64,000 nucleotides of DNA from Mycolicibacterium sp. YH-1. Its GTDB lineage: Bacteria > Actinomycetota > Actinomycetes > Mycobacteriales > Mycobacteriaceae. The notes below the pieces were generated by a model, which was given only the letters and a program-made list of their open reading frames with translations, was not told where the DNA came from and made no database searches. This document shows positions 52,006 through 59,835 of this stretch, piece by piece. Both the position numbers and the translations under genes were made by a program. The stretch is taken from positions 2,480,001-2,544,000 of the forward strand of contig NZ_CP092915.1 in assembly GCF_022557175.1 (NCBI RefSeq), in the 5' to 3' direction. Positions within the stretch are counted from its first letter, which is position 1. Each line of letters opens with the position of its first letter.

Positions 52006-53121
52006 TCACACCAGGCCGCGGGCGCGCAGCACCGCGCCCGCGCCCTCGGCGAACCAGTACGCCTCCTCGACGTGTGGTTGTCCCGACAGGACGAAGTGGT
52101 CGATGCCCAGCGCGTGGTACTCCGCGATGCGGTCGGCGACCTCCGTGTGGCTGCCGACCAGCGCCGTGCCCGCACCACCGCGCACCAGACCGTAACCGGC
52201 CCAGAGGTTCGGCGAGATCTCGAGATTCGCCGTTCGCCCCTCGTGCAGGGCGGTCATCCTGCGCTGGCCCACGGACTCCGAGCGGGCCAGGACTTGCTGC
52301 GCGGTCGCGATCCGTTCATCGCTGATGGCCGACAGCAGGCGTTCGGCGTGCGCCCACGCCTCGGCCGACGTGTCCCGGCTGATCACGTGCAGCCGGATGC
52401 CGAACTGCAGCGAGCGGCCCTGCTCGGCGGCACGGACACGCAACCGGTCGAGCCGCTCGGCGATCTGGGCTGGCGTCTCGCCCCACGACAGATAGGTGTC
52501 GACATAGCGTGCCGCGACGTCCTCGGCGGCGCTGGATGCACCGCCGAAGAAGATCTGCGGAGGATCCCAGTCGCCGAAATCGATTCGGGCACCAGATATC
52601 TGGTAGTGGTCACCGTCGAGGTCGAACGTCTCGCCGCGAGGCAGCGCCGAGACGCCGCGCAGTACCCGAAGGAACTCCCCGGTGCGCCGGTAGCGTTCGT
52701 CGTGCCCCAGGTGATCGCCGAACCGGGCCTGCTCGACGGGATCGCCACCGGTGACGATGTTGAGCAGCAGCCGGCCACCGGAGATGCGCTGGAACGTGGC
52801 GGCCTGGTGCGCCGCGAGCGTGGGGGAGATGAAGCCCGGCCGGAACGCCACCAGGAACTTCAACCGGGAGGTGACCTGGGTCAGCGCCGCCGTGGTGACC
52901 CACGCGTCCTCGCACCACGTCCCGGTTGGCGTGAGCACCGACTCGAATCCGAGAAGCTCTGCGGTGCGGGCGATTTCGCCGAGGTAGGCGATCGTCGGCT
53001 GGCGGATTCGGCTCGCCGACGGACCAACGGCCAGATGCGAGTCATCACCCGATCCGAGAATCTCCCGGCTGTCGCCGTTGGTGGGCAGAAACCAGTGCAG
53101 ATGGATGCTCACCGGCAACAT
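52006..53121 (-). CDS. SsuD-type FMN-dependent alkanesulfonate monooxygenase
   Basis: 371 aa. It starts MLPVSIHLHWFLPTNGDSRE. The body has SRLKFLVAFRPGFISPTLAAHQ and GGRLLLNIVTGGDPVEQARFGDHLGHDERY, as in SsuD, which releases sulfite from alkanesulfonates using FMNH2 and oxygen. The second in-frame start upstream (53148) adds residues without similarity. It ends five bases from the convergent HxlR gene; the two are unlikely to be cotranscribed. Together with the neighbouring genes it points to organosulfur use. Confidence 0.87.
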   Translation of the reverse strand: MLPVSIHLHWFLPTNGDSREILGSGDDSHLAVGPSASRIRQPTIAYLGEIARTAELLGFESVLTPTGTWCEDAWVTTAALTQVTSRLKFLVAFRPGFISPTLAAHQAATFQRISGGRLLLNIVTGGDPVEQARFGDHLGHDERYRRTGEFLRVLRGVSALPRGETFDLDGDHYQISGARIDFGDWDPPQIFFGGASSAAEDVAARYVDTYLSWGETPAQIAERLDRLRVRAAEQGRSLQFGIRLHVISRDTSAEAWAHAERLLSAISDERIATAQQVLARSESVGQRRMTALHEGRTANLEISPNLWAGYGLVRGGAGTALVGSHTEVADRIAEYHALGIDHFVLSGQPHVEEAYWFAEGAGAVLRARGLV

Positions 53122-53187
53122 GGTCCGTGCTGGCGGCGGCCGCGACAAGATATCGGTGCAGCGTGATCCTGACGTCAGGACCCGCTG

Positions 53188-55200
53188 TTAGGTCGGCGCG
53201 TTGGCCGGTTGGAACACGCCGGTGCTGTCCGCCTCCTCCTCGGCGCGGATGACGTGCACCACGGCGTTGATCAGCGCCAGGTGAGTGAATGCCTGCGGGA
53301 AGTTGCCGAGGTGGCGGCCCGTGCGGGGCTCGATCTCCTCGGCGTACAGGTGCAGCGGGCTGGCGAATGACAGCAGCCGCTCGCACAGGTGCTTGGCCCG
53401 GCTGAACTCGCCGATCTCGACCAGCGCCGACACCAGCCAGAACGAGCAGATGGTGAAGGTGCCCTCCTCGCCGGACAGCCCGTCGTCGGTCTCCTCGACG
53501 CGGTAGCGCAGCACCAGGCCGTCCTCGGTGAGTTCGTCGGCGATGGCCAGCACCGTCGCCCGCACTCGGGGGTCGTCGGACGGCAGGAACCGCACCAGCG
53601 GAGCGAGCAGCAGTGAGGCGTCCAGTGCGGGGTCGCCGTAGCGCTGGGTCAGTACACCGCGCGAATCGACACCGTGGGCCAGGATGTCGGCCTTGATCTC
53701 CTCGGCGATCGCCCGCCACTGCTGCGCGTAGCTCTTCTCGCCCTGCAGCTCGGCCAGTTTGGAGCCGCGGTCCAGCGCCACCCAGCACATGATCTTGCTC
53801 GAGGTGAAGTGCTGCGGCTCGCCGCGGACCTCCCAGATGCCACGGTCTGGTTCGCGCCAGTGCTTGACGGCCTCCTCGACCTGCTCCTTGAGCACCGGCC
53901 ACAACATCTCCGGAATCTGCTCACGGGACTTGGCGTGCAGATACACCGAGTCGAGCATGGTGCCCCAGATGTCGTGCTGCATCTGGTCGAACGCACCGTT
54001 GCCGATGCGGACGGGCCGCGAATTGTCATAGCCCGAGAGGTGGTTCAGCTCCTCCTCGACCAGCGTGCGTTCGCCGCCGACGCCATACATCACCTGAAGT
54101 GGGTGGCGTTGCCCGTTGTTGGCACCGGACACATCGGCGATGAACGCGAAGAAGTCATCGGCCTCACGATCCAGGCCCAGCGTGTACAGACCCCACAGTG
54201 CGAACGTGGAGTCCCGAATCCAGGAGTAGCGATAGTCCCAGTTGCGTTCGCCCTGAGGGGTTTCCGGTAGCGACGTGGTGCAGGCTGCCAGCAGTGCGCC
54301 GGTGGGGGAGTACGTGAGGCCCTTGAGTGTGAGCGCGCTGCGCTGCAGATAGGAGCGCCACGGATGGTCGGGGAAGTCGCCGATGTTGATCCACTGCCGC
54401 CACGACTCGCTGGTCTTCCACATCTTGTCGGCGGCCTCTTCGTAGGTCTGAGGGGCCGGGTGCTTGGACCAGCTCAACGCCACGAACACGTTGTCGCCCT
54501 CGTTGAGCCGCGTCCGCGCCCGCGCCTCGTGACCCTCCAGGCCGATCCGCAGATTCGTGGTGAGCCGCAGGGTGGGGTGGGCCTCGGGGTTCTTGCTGGC
54601 CCTCGCGATGGCCTCGCCGTAGGCGGCCGCCGAGTACTCCCAGGTGGCAGGCTCGCGGTGGTAGTCAAAGGACGGCTCGCAGCTCATCACCAGTTCGACC
54701 ACACCGCTCACACAGCGCACCGTGCGCAGCAGGATGTGTTCGGCGTCCCAGTCCATCGGCGTGCGGCGGTGGGTGCGCGAGCGGGTGTCCAGGTCATGCC
54801 AGGGCCCCATCACCAGCGCGTCGCGGACGATGACCCAACCCGTGTGGGTCTGCCAGGTCGTCTCCAGGATCAGGCTGCCCGGCAGGTAGCGACGCGCAGA
54901 CGGCACCGTCACCCCGTAGGGGCCCAACCGGAAGTGGCCCGCGCCGCGGTCCAGGATCGCCCCGAACACGCTCGGTGAGTCCGGCCGCGGAACACACATC
55001 CACTCCACCGACCCGGCCGAGGAGACCAGACAGCTGTTCTCACAATCGGACAGGAACGCGTAGTCCGCGATCGGCGGGAACGGGTTGCGCAGCGGCCCCC
55101 CGCCGGGCGCGTACGGCACCGGCGCGGTCACAGTGAAGGGCGCCTCGGCCACGGCATCCGTGTCGGTGTCGTCGGCGGACTCGGTGTGCTCCATGACCAT
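53188..55200 (-). CDS. Glycoside hydrolase family 15 protein (probable trehalase)
   Basis: About 670 aa. An N-terminal beta-sandwich (IADYAFLSDCENSCLVSSAG) precedes a helical barrel with NWDYRYSWIRDSTFALW and the catalytic-acid region ILAHGVDSRGVLTQRYGDPALDASLLL. Mycobacterial GH15 enzymes at this position (Rv2402 equivalent) hydrolyse trehalose to glucose. No secretion signal is visible. Starts at 55200 (MVMEHTESADD) or 55221 are both possible. Confidence 0.88.
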   Translation of the reverse strand: MVMEHTESADDTDTDAVAEAPFTVTAPVPYAPGGGPLRNPFPPIADYAFLSDCENSCLVSSAGSVEWMCVPRPDSPSVFGAILDRGAGHFRLGPYGVTVPSARRYLPGSLILETTWQTHTGWVIVRDALVMGPWHDLDTRSRTHRRTPMDWDAEHILLRTVRCVSGVVELVMSCEPSFDYHREPATWEYSAAAYGEAIARASKNPEAHPTLRLTTNLRIGLEGHEARARTRLNEGDNVFVALSWSKHPAPQTYEEAADKMWKTSESWRQWINIGDFPDHPWRSYLQRSALTLKGLTYSPTGALLAACTTSLPETPQGERNWDYRYSWIRDSTFALWGLYTLGLDREADDFFAFIADVSGANNGQRHPLQVMYGVGGERTLVEEELNHLSGYDNSRPVRIGNGAFDQMQHDIWGTMLDSVYLHAKSREQIPEMLWPVLKEQVEEAVKHWREPDRGIWEVRGEPQHFTSSKIMCWVALDRGSKLAELQGEKSYAQQWRAIAEEIKADILAHGVDSRGVLTQRYGDPALDASLLLAPLVRFLPSDDPRVRATVLAIADELTEDGLVLRYRVEETDDGLSGEEGTFTICSFWLVSALVEIGEFSRAKHLCERLLSFASPLHLYAEEIEPRTGRHLGNFPQAFTHLALINAVVHVIRAEEEADSTGVFQPANAPT

Positions 55201-55255
55201 GGGCACATCATCGACCGCCAACCCGCCCGCCGTCTACTTGTGAGCCGGCCGCGAC

Positions 55256-56494
55256 TCAGCGGCGGGCGTAGGCCGGTGCATGCTCCGGCAGCGGGCCGAT
55301 GGCCACGCCGTACGCAGCCACAGCCCCCAACGCGGGGAATCTGTTGACCAGGCGCACCGCCCGCGGCGCGGTCCGCAGGCCGGTGTCGGTGCCGAGCCCC
55401 ACCGCGATGGCGCGGTCCTGCACCGTGCGCTGAACCCGCTGAATGATGGCCGCGGGCAGCCACCGTCTGGCCTGCACTCCGGCCAGGTGTCTGGTGGTGA
55501 CAGACCGTCGGCGAAGCGGATCGGCGAGGATCCGGCCTGCGGCCACCGCGTCGGCGACGGCCAGGTTGATGCCCACCCCGCCGATCGGCGACATGGCATG
55601 CGCCGCGTCGCCGATGAAGAGCAGCCCGTCGGTGTACCAGCGGCGCAGCCGGTCGAGTTGCACGTCGAGGAGTTTCACGTCGTCGAAGGACTCCAGCGCG
55701 TCGATGCGGTCGGCGAGCCAGGGCACCAGTTCGCAGACCTGACGTCGCAGTGACTCGATACCCTCGGCGCGCATCGCCGCGTCGGCGCCCTTGCGGATCA
55801 GGTAGGCGATCTGGAAGTAGTCGCCGCGGTCGATCAGCGCGCAGCCGTGTCCGGACCGAAAGATGCCGTTGAGGCCGTGCGGGTCGCCGGCATGACGGGG
55901 CAGACGGAACCACCACACGTCCATCGGGGCGCCGAAACTGCGGGTCGCGAGCCCGGCGGCCGCGCGCAGGGTCGAGGACCGCCCGTCGCAGCCGACGGTC
56001 AAATCGGCCCGCATCTGCGCCTCCGCGCCGTCGGCGCCTCGGTAGCGCACCCCTGTGACGCGGCCCCCTGACCGCACCGGACCGAGAACCTCGGTGCTGC
56101 GCATCAGGCGGAAGGTTGGCTCGTCCTGCGCCGCGCTGGCCAGCAGCTCCAGGAAGTCCCACTGGGGGACCAGTGCGATGTGCTTGTGCGGGCCGGGCAA
56201 CCGGGTCAGGTCCACCTTGACCGTGGTGTCCTGGATGGTCGCGTTGACACTGTCGATCATCCGGTGCGGGAGGGCGGCGAACTCGTCGCCGAGACCCAAC
56301 TCGTCCAACAGGCGCAGCGTGCTGGCATGCACGGTGTCACCGCGGAAGTCGCGCAGGAAGTCGGCGTGCTTCTCCATCACCGTGACGTCCACCCCGGCCC
56401 GGGCGAGCAGTAGACCCAGCATCATCCCCGCCGGACCACCGCCCGCGACCAGGCACGTCGTCACATCGAGAGGAGCCTTGCCGGGGTCCGCCAT
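55256..56494 (-). CDS. FAD-dependent aromatic-hydroxylase-type monooxygenase
   Basis: 412 aa. It has GGGPAGMMLGLLLARAG near the N-terminus (FAD ADP-binding), VGCDGRSS (DG motif) and LLFIGDAAHAMSPIGGVGIN (GD motif), the three fingerprints of group A flavin monooxygenases. ATG 56494 is preceded by CAACGCC with no clear ribosome-binding site. It is divergent from a small membrane protein with 12 bases between possible starts. Substrate unknown. Confidence 0.9.
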   Translation of the reverse strand: MADPGKAPLDVTTCLVAGGGPAGMMLGLLLARAGVDVTVMEKHADFLRDFRGDTVHASTLRLLDELGLGDEFAALPHRMIDSVNATIQDTTVKVDLTRLPGPHKHIALVPQWDFLELLASAAQDEPTFRLMRSTEVLGPVRSGGRVTGVRYRGADGAEAQMRADLTVGCDGRSSTLRAAAGLATRSFGAPMDVWWFRLPRHAGDPHGLNGIFRSGHGCALIDRGDYFQIAYLIRKGADAAMRAEGIESLRRQVCELVPWLADRIDALESFDDVKLLDVQLDRLRRWYTDGLLFIGDAAHAMSPIGGVGINLAVADAVAAGRILADPLRRRSVTTRHLAGVQARRWLPAAIIQRVQRTVQDRAIAVGLGTDTGLRTAPRAVRLVNRFPALGAVAAYGVAIGPLPEHAPAYARR

Positions 56495-56506
56495 GGCGTT
56501 GATCGT

Positions 56507-56713
56507 ATGGTGGTCGTGATGAGCGGCATTCTGAATTGGTGGGACGGCGTGGAACTGTGGCTGTCGGGCCTCGGATTCGTCGCGCAGACCGCGGTGGTGA
56601 TGCCCGTGGTCCTGCTTCTCGCCTACGGGATCGCGGTGGTGCTCGACGGGGCGCTCGGCAATGGCATCCGTTTGTTGCGACGCGCCGGGCACACCGGCGA
56701 GGAAGAGGGGTGA
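56507..56713 (+). CDS. 68-aa membrane protein
   Basis: One long hydrophobic segment (FVAQTAVVMPVVLLLAYGIAVVL) follows an amphipathic Trp-rich start (ILNWWDGVELWLSG); the C-terminus is charged. ATGs at 56507 and 56519 are both possible starts. The stop overlaps the GTG of a 28-codon ORF. It matches the small conserved membrane gene between the GH15 and sulfate-transport genes of mycobacteria. Function unknown. Confidence 0.75.
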   Translation: MVVVMSGILNWWDGVELWLSGLGFVAQTAVVMPVVLLLAYGIAVVLDGALGNGIRLLRRAGHTGEEEG

Positions 56714-56796
56714 CCGGCATGCCCCGTTCGCGCGTCACGCTGATCCTGATCCTGTTGGTGGTCCTGGTCATCGTCATGTGGCTGTTCACCCGCTGA
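56710..56796 (+). CDS. 28-aa single-helix membrane protein
   Basis: GTG 56710 overlaps the previous stop (GTGA) and has GGAAGAGGGG upstream. The product VTGMPRSRVTLILILLVVLV continues with IVMWLFTR, a basic N-terminus plus one membrane helix. ATG 56719 is an alternative start. Coupled translation with the 68-aa protein suggests a two-subunit membrane complex. Confidence 0.6.
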   Translation: MTGMPRSRVTLILILLVVLVIVMWLFTR

Positions 56797-56842
56797 TCGG
56801 ATCGTCGGGCTCGCTCGTCTCATGTTCGGCGAACACCTCTGT

Positions 56843-56848
56843 TATTCT
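56843..56848 (+). promoter_or_regulatory. -10 element of leaderless cysteine leader transcript
   Basis: TATTCT fits the TANNNT consensus. Seven bases separate it from the A of ATG 56856, the spacing expected if transcription starts on the start codon. There is no Shine-Dalgarno sequence before this ATG. No clear -35 hexamer is seen, common in mycobacteria. Confidence 0.6.
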
Positions 56849-56855
56849 TCGCGCC

Positions 56856-56948
56856 ATGCACGCAGCGTCCCGCAGCGCCGAGAGCCACATCGTGGCTCTC
56901 GTTGGCGTGGGCTCTCCCGTTGTTGCAGCCGTTCTCTGTTGTCGCTGA
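56856..56948 (+). CDS. Cysteine-containing leader peptide upstream of subI-cysTWA
   Basis: A 30-codon ORF from ATG 56856 to TGA 56946, encoding MHAASRSAESHIVALVGVGS followed by PVVAAVLCCR. The last sense codons are TGT-TGT-CGC, two tandem Cys codons (56937-56942). Leaderless short ORFs ending in Cys runs are described in mycobacteria as cysteine-responsive attenuators of sulfur-assimilation operons. This one sits 114 bases ahead of the sulfate importer. Ribosome stalling at the Cys codons when cysteine is scarce would alter downstream RNA folding. Confidence 0.75.
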   Translation: MHAASRSAESHIVALVGVGSPVVAAVLCCR

Positions 56949-57058
56949 CCCCAGCCCGTTCGCGGTTTGGCGTCAGTCGTGTGGCCAGGGTGCCCGGGAG
57001 CTGATCGATCACCTTTCCGTTGTGACGGGGTAATACTTTCCCTCACCTCTCGAAAGGT
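56879..57058 (+). promoter_or_regulatory. Attenuator-like RNA structures before subI
   Basis: Within the leader ORF 56879-56888 pairs perfectly over 10 bp with 56892-56901 (3-base loop). Bases 56880-56886 (GAGAGCC) can instead pair with GGCTCTC at 56910-56916, an exclusive alternative. Just before subI, ACCTTTC (57011-57017) is complementary to GAAAGGT (57052-57058), which contains the ribosome-binding site. TGATCGATCA at 57003-57012 is a perfect palindrome. There is no U-tract, so control may be at translation or through Rho. Confidence 0.5.
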
Positions 57059-57062
57059 CCCC

Positions 57063-58109
57063 ATGTCCCACATCAAGAAGTCGCTCAACAGCAGGAAGTC
57101 CTGGCTATCGGCCGGTGCCATCGCGCTCACCGCCACGCTGCTCACTGCCTGCGGCGGCGGAGCCAGCGACGTCGCGGGTGGTGACGGAGCGAGCAAGGCC
57201 GACACGACATTGACCCTGGTGGCGTACGCGGTCCCGGAACCCGGTTGGAGCAAGATCATCCCGGCGTTCGCCGCCACCCCGGAGGGCAAGGGCGTCGCGG
57301 TGACGACCTCCTACGGCGCGTCGGGTGACCAGTCCCGCGGCGTCGTCGACGGCAAGCCCGCCGATATCGTCAATTTCTCGGTCGATCCCGACATCACCCG
57401 ACTGGTCAAGGCCGACAAGGTGGCAAAGGACTGGAACGCGGATGCCACCAAGGGCATCCCGTTCGGATCCGTCGTGTCGTTCATGGTCCGTAAGGGCAAC
57501 CCCAAGGGCATCAAGGACTGGGACGACCTGCTCAAGCCGGGCGTCGAGGTGATCACACCCAGCCCCCTGAGTTCGGGTTCGGCGAAATGGAACCTGCTGG
57601 CGCCCTACGCCGTCAAGAGCAACGGTGGCCAAAATCCGCAGGCCGGCCTGGACTTCGTGAACAAGCTCGTCACCGAGCACGTCAAGCTGCGACCGGGCTC
57701 CGGCCGTGAGGCCACCGATGTGTTCCTGCAGGGCAGTGGTGACGTCCTCCTCGCCTACGAGAACGAGGCCATCAACTCCCAGCGCCAGGGCCGCGACTTC
57801 GACTACCTCAACCCTCCGCAGACGTTCAAGATCGAGAACCCAGTCGCGGTCGTCACCAGCAGCGCACACGTCGAGAAGGCCAACGCGCTGAAGAACTTCC
57901 TCTACACCGACGAGGGGCAGAAGCTGTGGGCAGAGGCCGGGTTCCGGCCGGTGAACCCTGCCGTGGCCGAGCAGTTCGCCGCGCAGTTCCCGGCCCCGGA
58001 GAAGCTGTGGACAATCGCCGACCTGGGTGGCTGGACTGAGGTCGATCCCGCACTGTTCGACAAGGACAACGGCACGATCACGAAGATCTACAAGCAGGCG
58101 ACTGGATGA
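57063..58109 (+). CDS. subI: Sulfate-binding lipoprotein of ABC importer
   Basis: 348 aa. A signal peptide with lipobox LLTACGGG (about residue 25-30) is followed by a periplasmic-binding fold of the Sbp/CysP family: TLTLVAYAVPEPGWSKIIPAF, SYGASGDQSRGVVDG, ADIVNFSVDPDI and the YENEAI segment. It captures sulfate (and thiosulfate) outside the membrane for CysT/CysW/CysA. ATG 57063 follows GAAAGG by five bases. Four-base overlap with cysT. Confidence 0.95.
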   Translation: MSHIKKSLNSRKSWLSAGAIALTATLLTACGGGASDVAGGDGASKADTTLTLVAYAVPEPGWSKIIPAFAATPEGKGVAVTTSYGASGDQSRGVVDGKPADIVNFSVDPDITRLVKADKVAKDWNADATKGIPFGSVVSFMVRKGNPKGIKDWDDLLKPGVEVITPSPLSSGSAKWNLLAPYAVKSNGGQNPQAGLDFVNKLVTEHVKLRPGSGREATDVFLQGSGDVLLAYENEAINSQRQGRDFDYLNPPQTFKIENPVAVVTSSAHVEKANALKNFLYTDEGQKLWAEAGFRPVNPAVAEQFAAQFPAPEKLWTIADLGGWTEVDPALFDKDNGTITKIYKQATG

Positions 58110-58999
58110 CCACAGCCGTCGACCCGAATCCCGAGGCGGTCCGCCCCGAGGTCACCGGAAGCGGTGCCTCGGGCGGATCTCCCCGGAGGCGGCGGGCATT
58201 CGGCGCGGCACACGGAACCACGGGACTGCGTGTGGGTGCCGCGACCCTGTGGCTGTCGGTGATCGTGCTGCTTCCGCTGGCGGCGATCCTCTGGCAGTCG
58301 GCGGGCGGCGGTTGGAGTGCGTTCTGGAGTGCGGTGTCATCGCCCGCGGCACTGCAGTCGTTTCGTGTCACGCTGACGATCTCGATCGGTGTCACGGTGA
58401 TCAATGTCGTGTTCGGTCTGATCGTTGCGTGGGTGCTGACACGCGATGACTTCCCGGGCAAGCGACTGGTTGACGCGGTCATCGACCTGCCGTTCGCGCT
58501 GCCGACGATTGTCGCCAGCCTGGTGATGCTGGCCCTGTACGGACCGAACAGTCCAGTGGGACTTCACTTTCAACACACTCAGTGGGGCGTGGGGATCGCG
58601 CTCCTGTTCGTCACGCTGCCGTTCGTGGTGCGCTCGGTGCAACCCGTACTGCTCGAACTCGACCACGAGGTGGAGGAAGCCGCGGCGTCGCTGGGCGCCA
58701 ACAACGTGACGATCTTCACCAAGATCATCCTTCCGGCGCTACTGCCCTCGCTACTGTCCGGTGCGGGCCTGGCGTTCTCGCGCGCGATCGGCGAGTTCGG
58801 CTCCGTTGTGCTCATCGGTGGTGCCGTTCCCGGCGAGACCGAGGTCTCCTCGCAGTGGATCCGGACCCTGATCGAGAACGACGACCGCACCGGCGCCGCA
58901 GCCATCTCGATCGTGCTGCTGGCGATCTCGTTCGTCGTGCTGTTCGTCCTTCGGGCGGTCGGATCCCGGGCCGCCAAGCGCGAGGAGCTGGCGCAATGA
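58106..58999 (+). CDS. cysT: Sulfate ABC transporter permease CysT
   Basis: 297 aa with about six membrane helices after a 40-residue cytoplasmic tail. The permease loop is EVEEAAASLGANNVTIFTKIILPALLPSL (EAA motif). It forms the membrane channel with CysW. The ATG overlaps the subI stop and its stop overlaps the cysW ATG, so the operon is tightly coupled. Confidence 0.95.
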   Translation: MTTAVDPNPEAVRPEVTGSGASGGSPRRRRAFGAAHGTTGLRVGAATLWLSVIVLLPLAAILWQSAGGGWSAFWSAVSSPAALQSFRVTLTISIGVTVINVVFGLIVAWVLTRDDFPGKRLVDAVIDLPFALPTIVASLVMLALYGPNSPVGLHFQHTQWGVGIALLFVTLPFVVRSVQPVLLELDHEVEEAAASLGANNVTIFTKIILPALLPSLLSGAGLAFSRAIGEFGSVVLIGGAVPGETEVSSQWIRTLIENDDRTGAAAISIVLLAISFVVLFVLRAVGSRAAKREELAQ

Positions 59000-59808
59000 A
59001 CCTGTCGCCACTGGTTCGCAACCTGCTGCGCTACACCGCACTCGGCTACATCCTGATCCTCGTCATCGTGCCGGTCGGGTTGATCCTGTGGCGCACCCTG
59101 GAACCGGGCGTCGGTGAGTTCATCGCGTCCATCACCACCCCAGCCGCCATCTCGGCGCTGCAGTTGTCCCTGCTGGTAGTGGCGATTGTCGTCCCGCTCA
59201 ACGTGATATTCGGCATTCCGACCGCACTCGTACTGGCCCGCAACAGGTTTCGCGGCAAGAGTGCGCTGCAGGCCGTCATCGACCTGCCGTTCGCGGTGTC
59301 ACCCGTTGTCGTCGGCGTCGCGCTGATCCTGCTGTGGGGTTCTGCCGGCGTGCTGGGGTTTGTGGAGAACGACCTCGGTTTCAAGATCATCTTCGGCCTG
59401 CCCGGCATCGTGCTCGCGTCGATCTTCGTCACCGTGCCCTTCGTCATCCGGGAGGTCGAGCCCGTGCTGCACGAGCTCGGCACCGACCAGGAGGAGGCGG
59501 CATCGACACTGGGCGCGTCATGGTGGCAGACCTTCTGGAAGATCACGCTGCCGTCCATTCGATGGGGTCTGACGTACGGCATCGTGCTGACCATCGCACG
59601 CACGCTCGGGGAGTTCGGCGCGGTGATCATGGTGTCGTCGAACCTGCCCGGAACCTCGCAGACGCTCACCCTGCTGGTCGCCGACCGCTACAACCGCGGC
59701 CAGGAGTACGGCGCATACGCCATCTCAACGCTGCTCATGGGTGTCGCCGTCTTCGTGCTCGTCGCACAGGTGATTCTCGACGCCCGCCGCGCCCGCGCGG
59801 CAAAATAG
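58996..59808 (+). CDS. cysW: Sulfate ABC transporter permease CysW
   Basis: 270 aa, about six membrane helices. EAA loop: DQEEAASTLGASWWQTFWKITLPSI. It ends GVAVFVLVAQVILDARRARAAK. The partner permease of CysT. ATG 58996 overlaps the previous stop. A 27-base gap precedes cysA. Confidence 0.95.
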   Translation: MNLSPLVRNLLRYTALGYILILVIVPVGLILWRTLEPGVGEFIASITTPAAISALQLSLLVVAIVVPLNVIFGIPTALVLARNRFRGKSALQAVIDLPFAVSPVVVGVALILLWGSAGVLGFVENDLGFKIIFGLPGIVLASIFVTVPFVIREVEPVLHELGTDQEEAASTLGASWWQTFWKITLPSIRWGLTYGIVLTIARTLGEFGAVIMVSSNLPGTSQTLTLLVADRYNRGQEYGAYAISTLLMGVAVFVLVAQVILDARRARAAK

Positions 59809-59835
59809 GCCTTCGATCGACAAGGACCCGATGAC

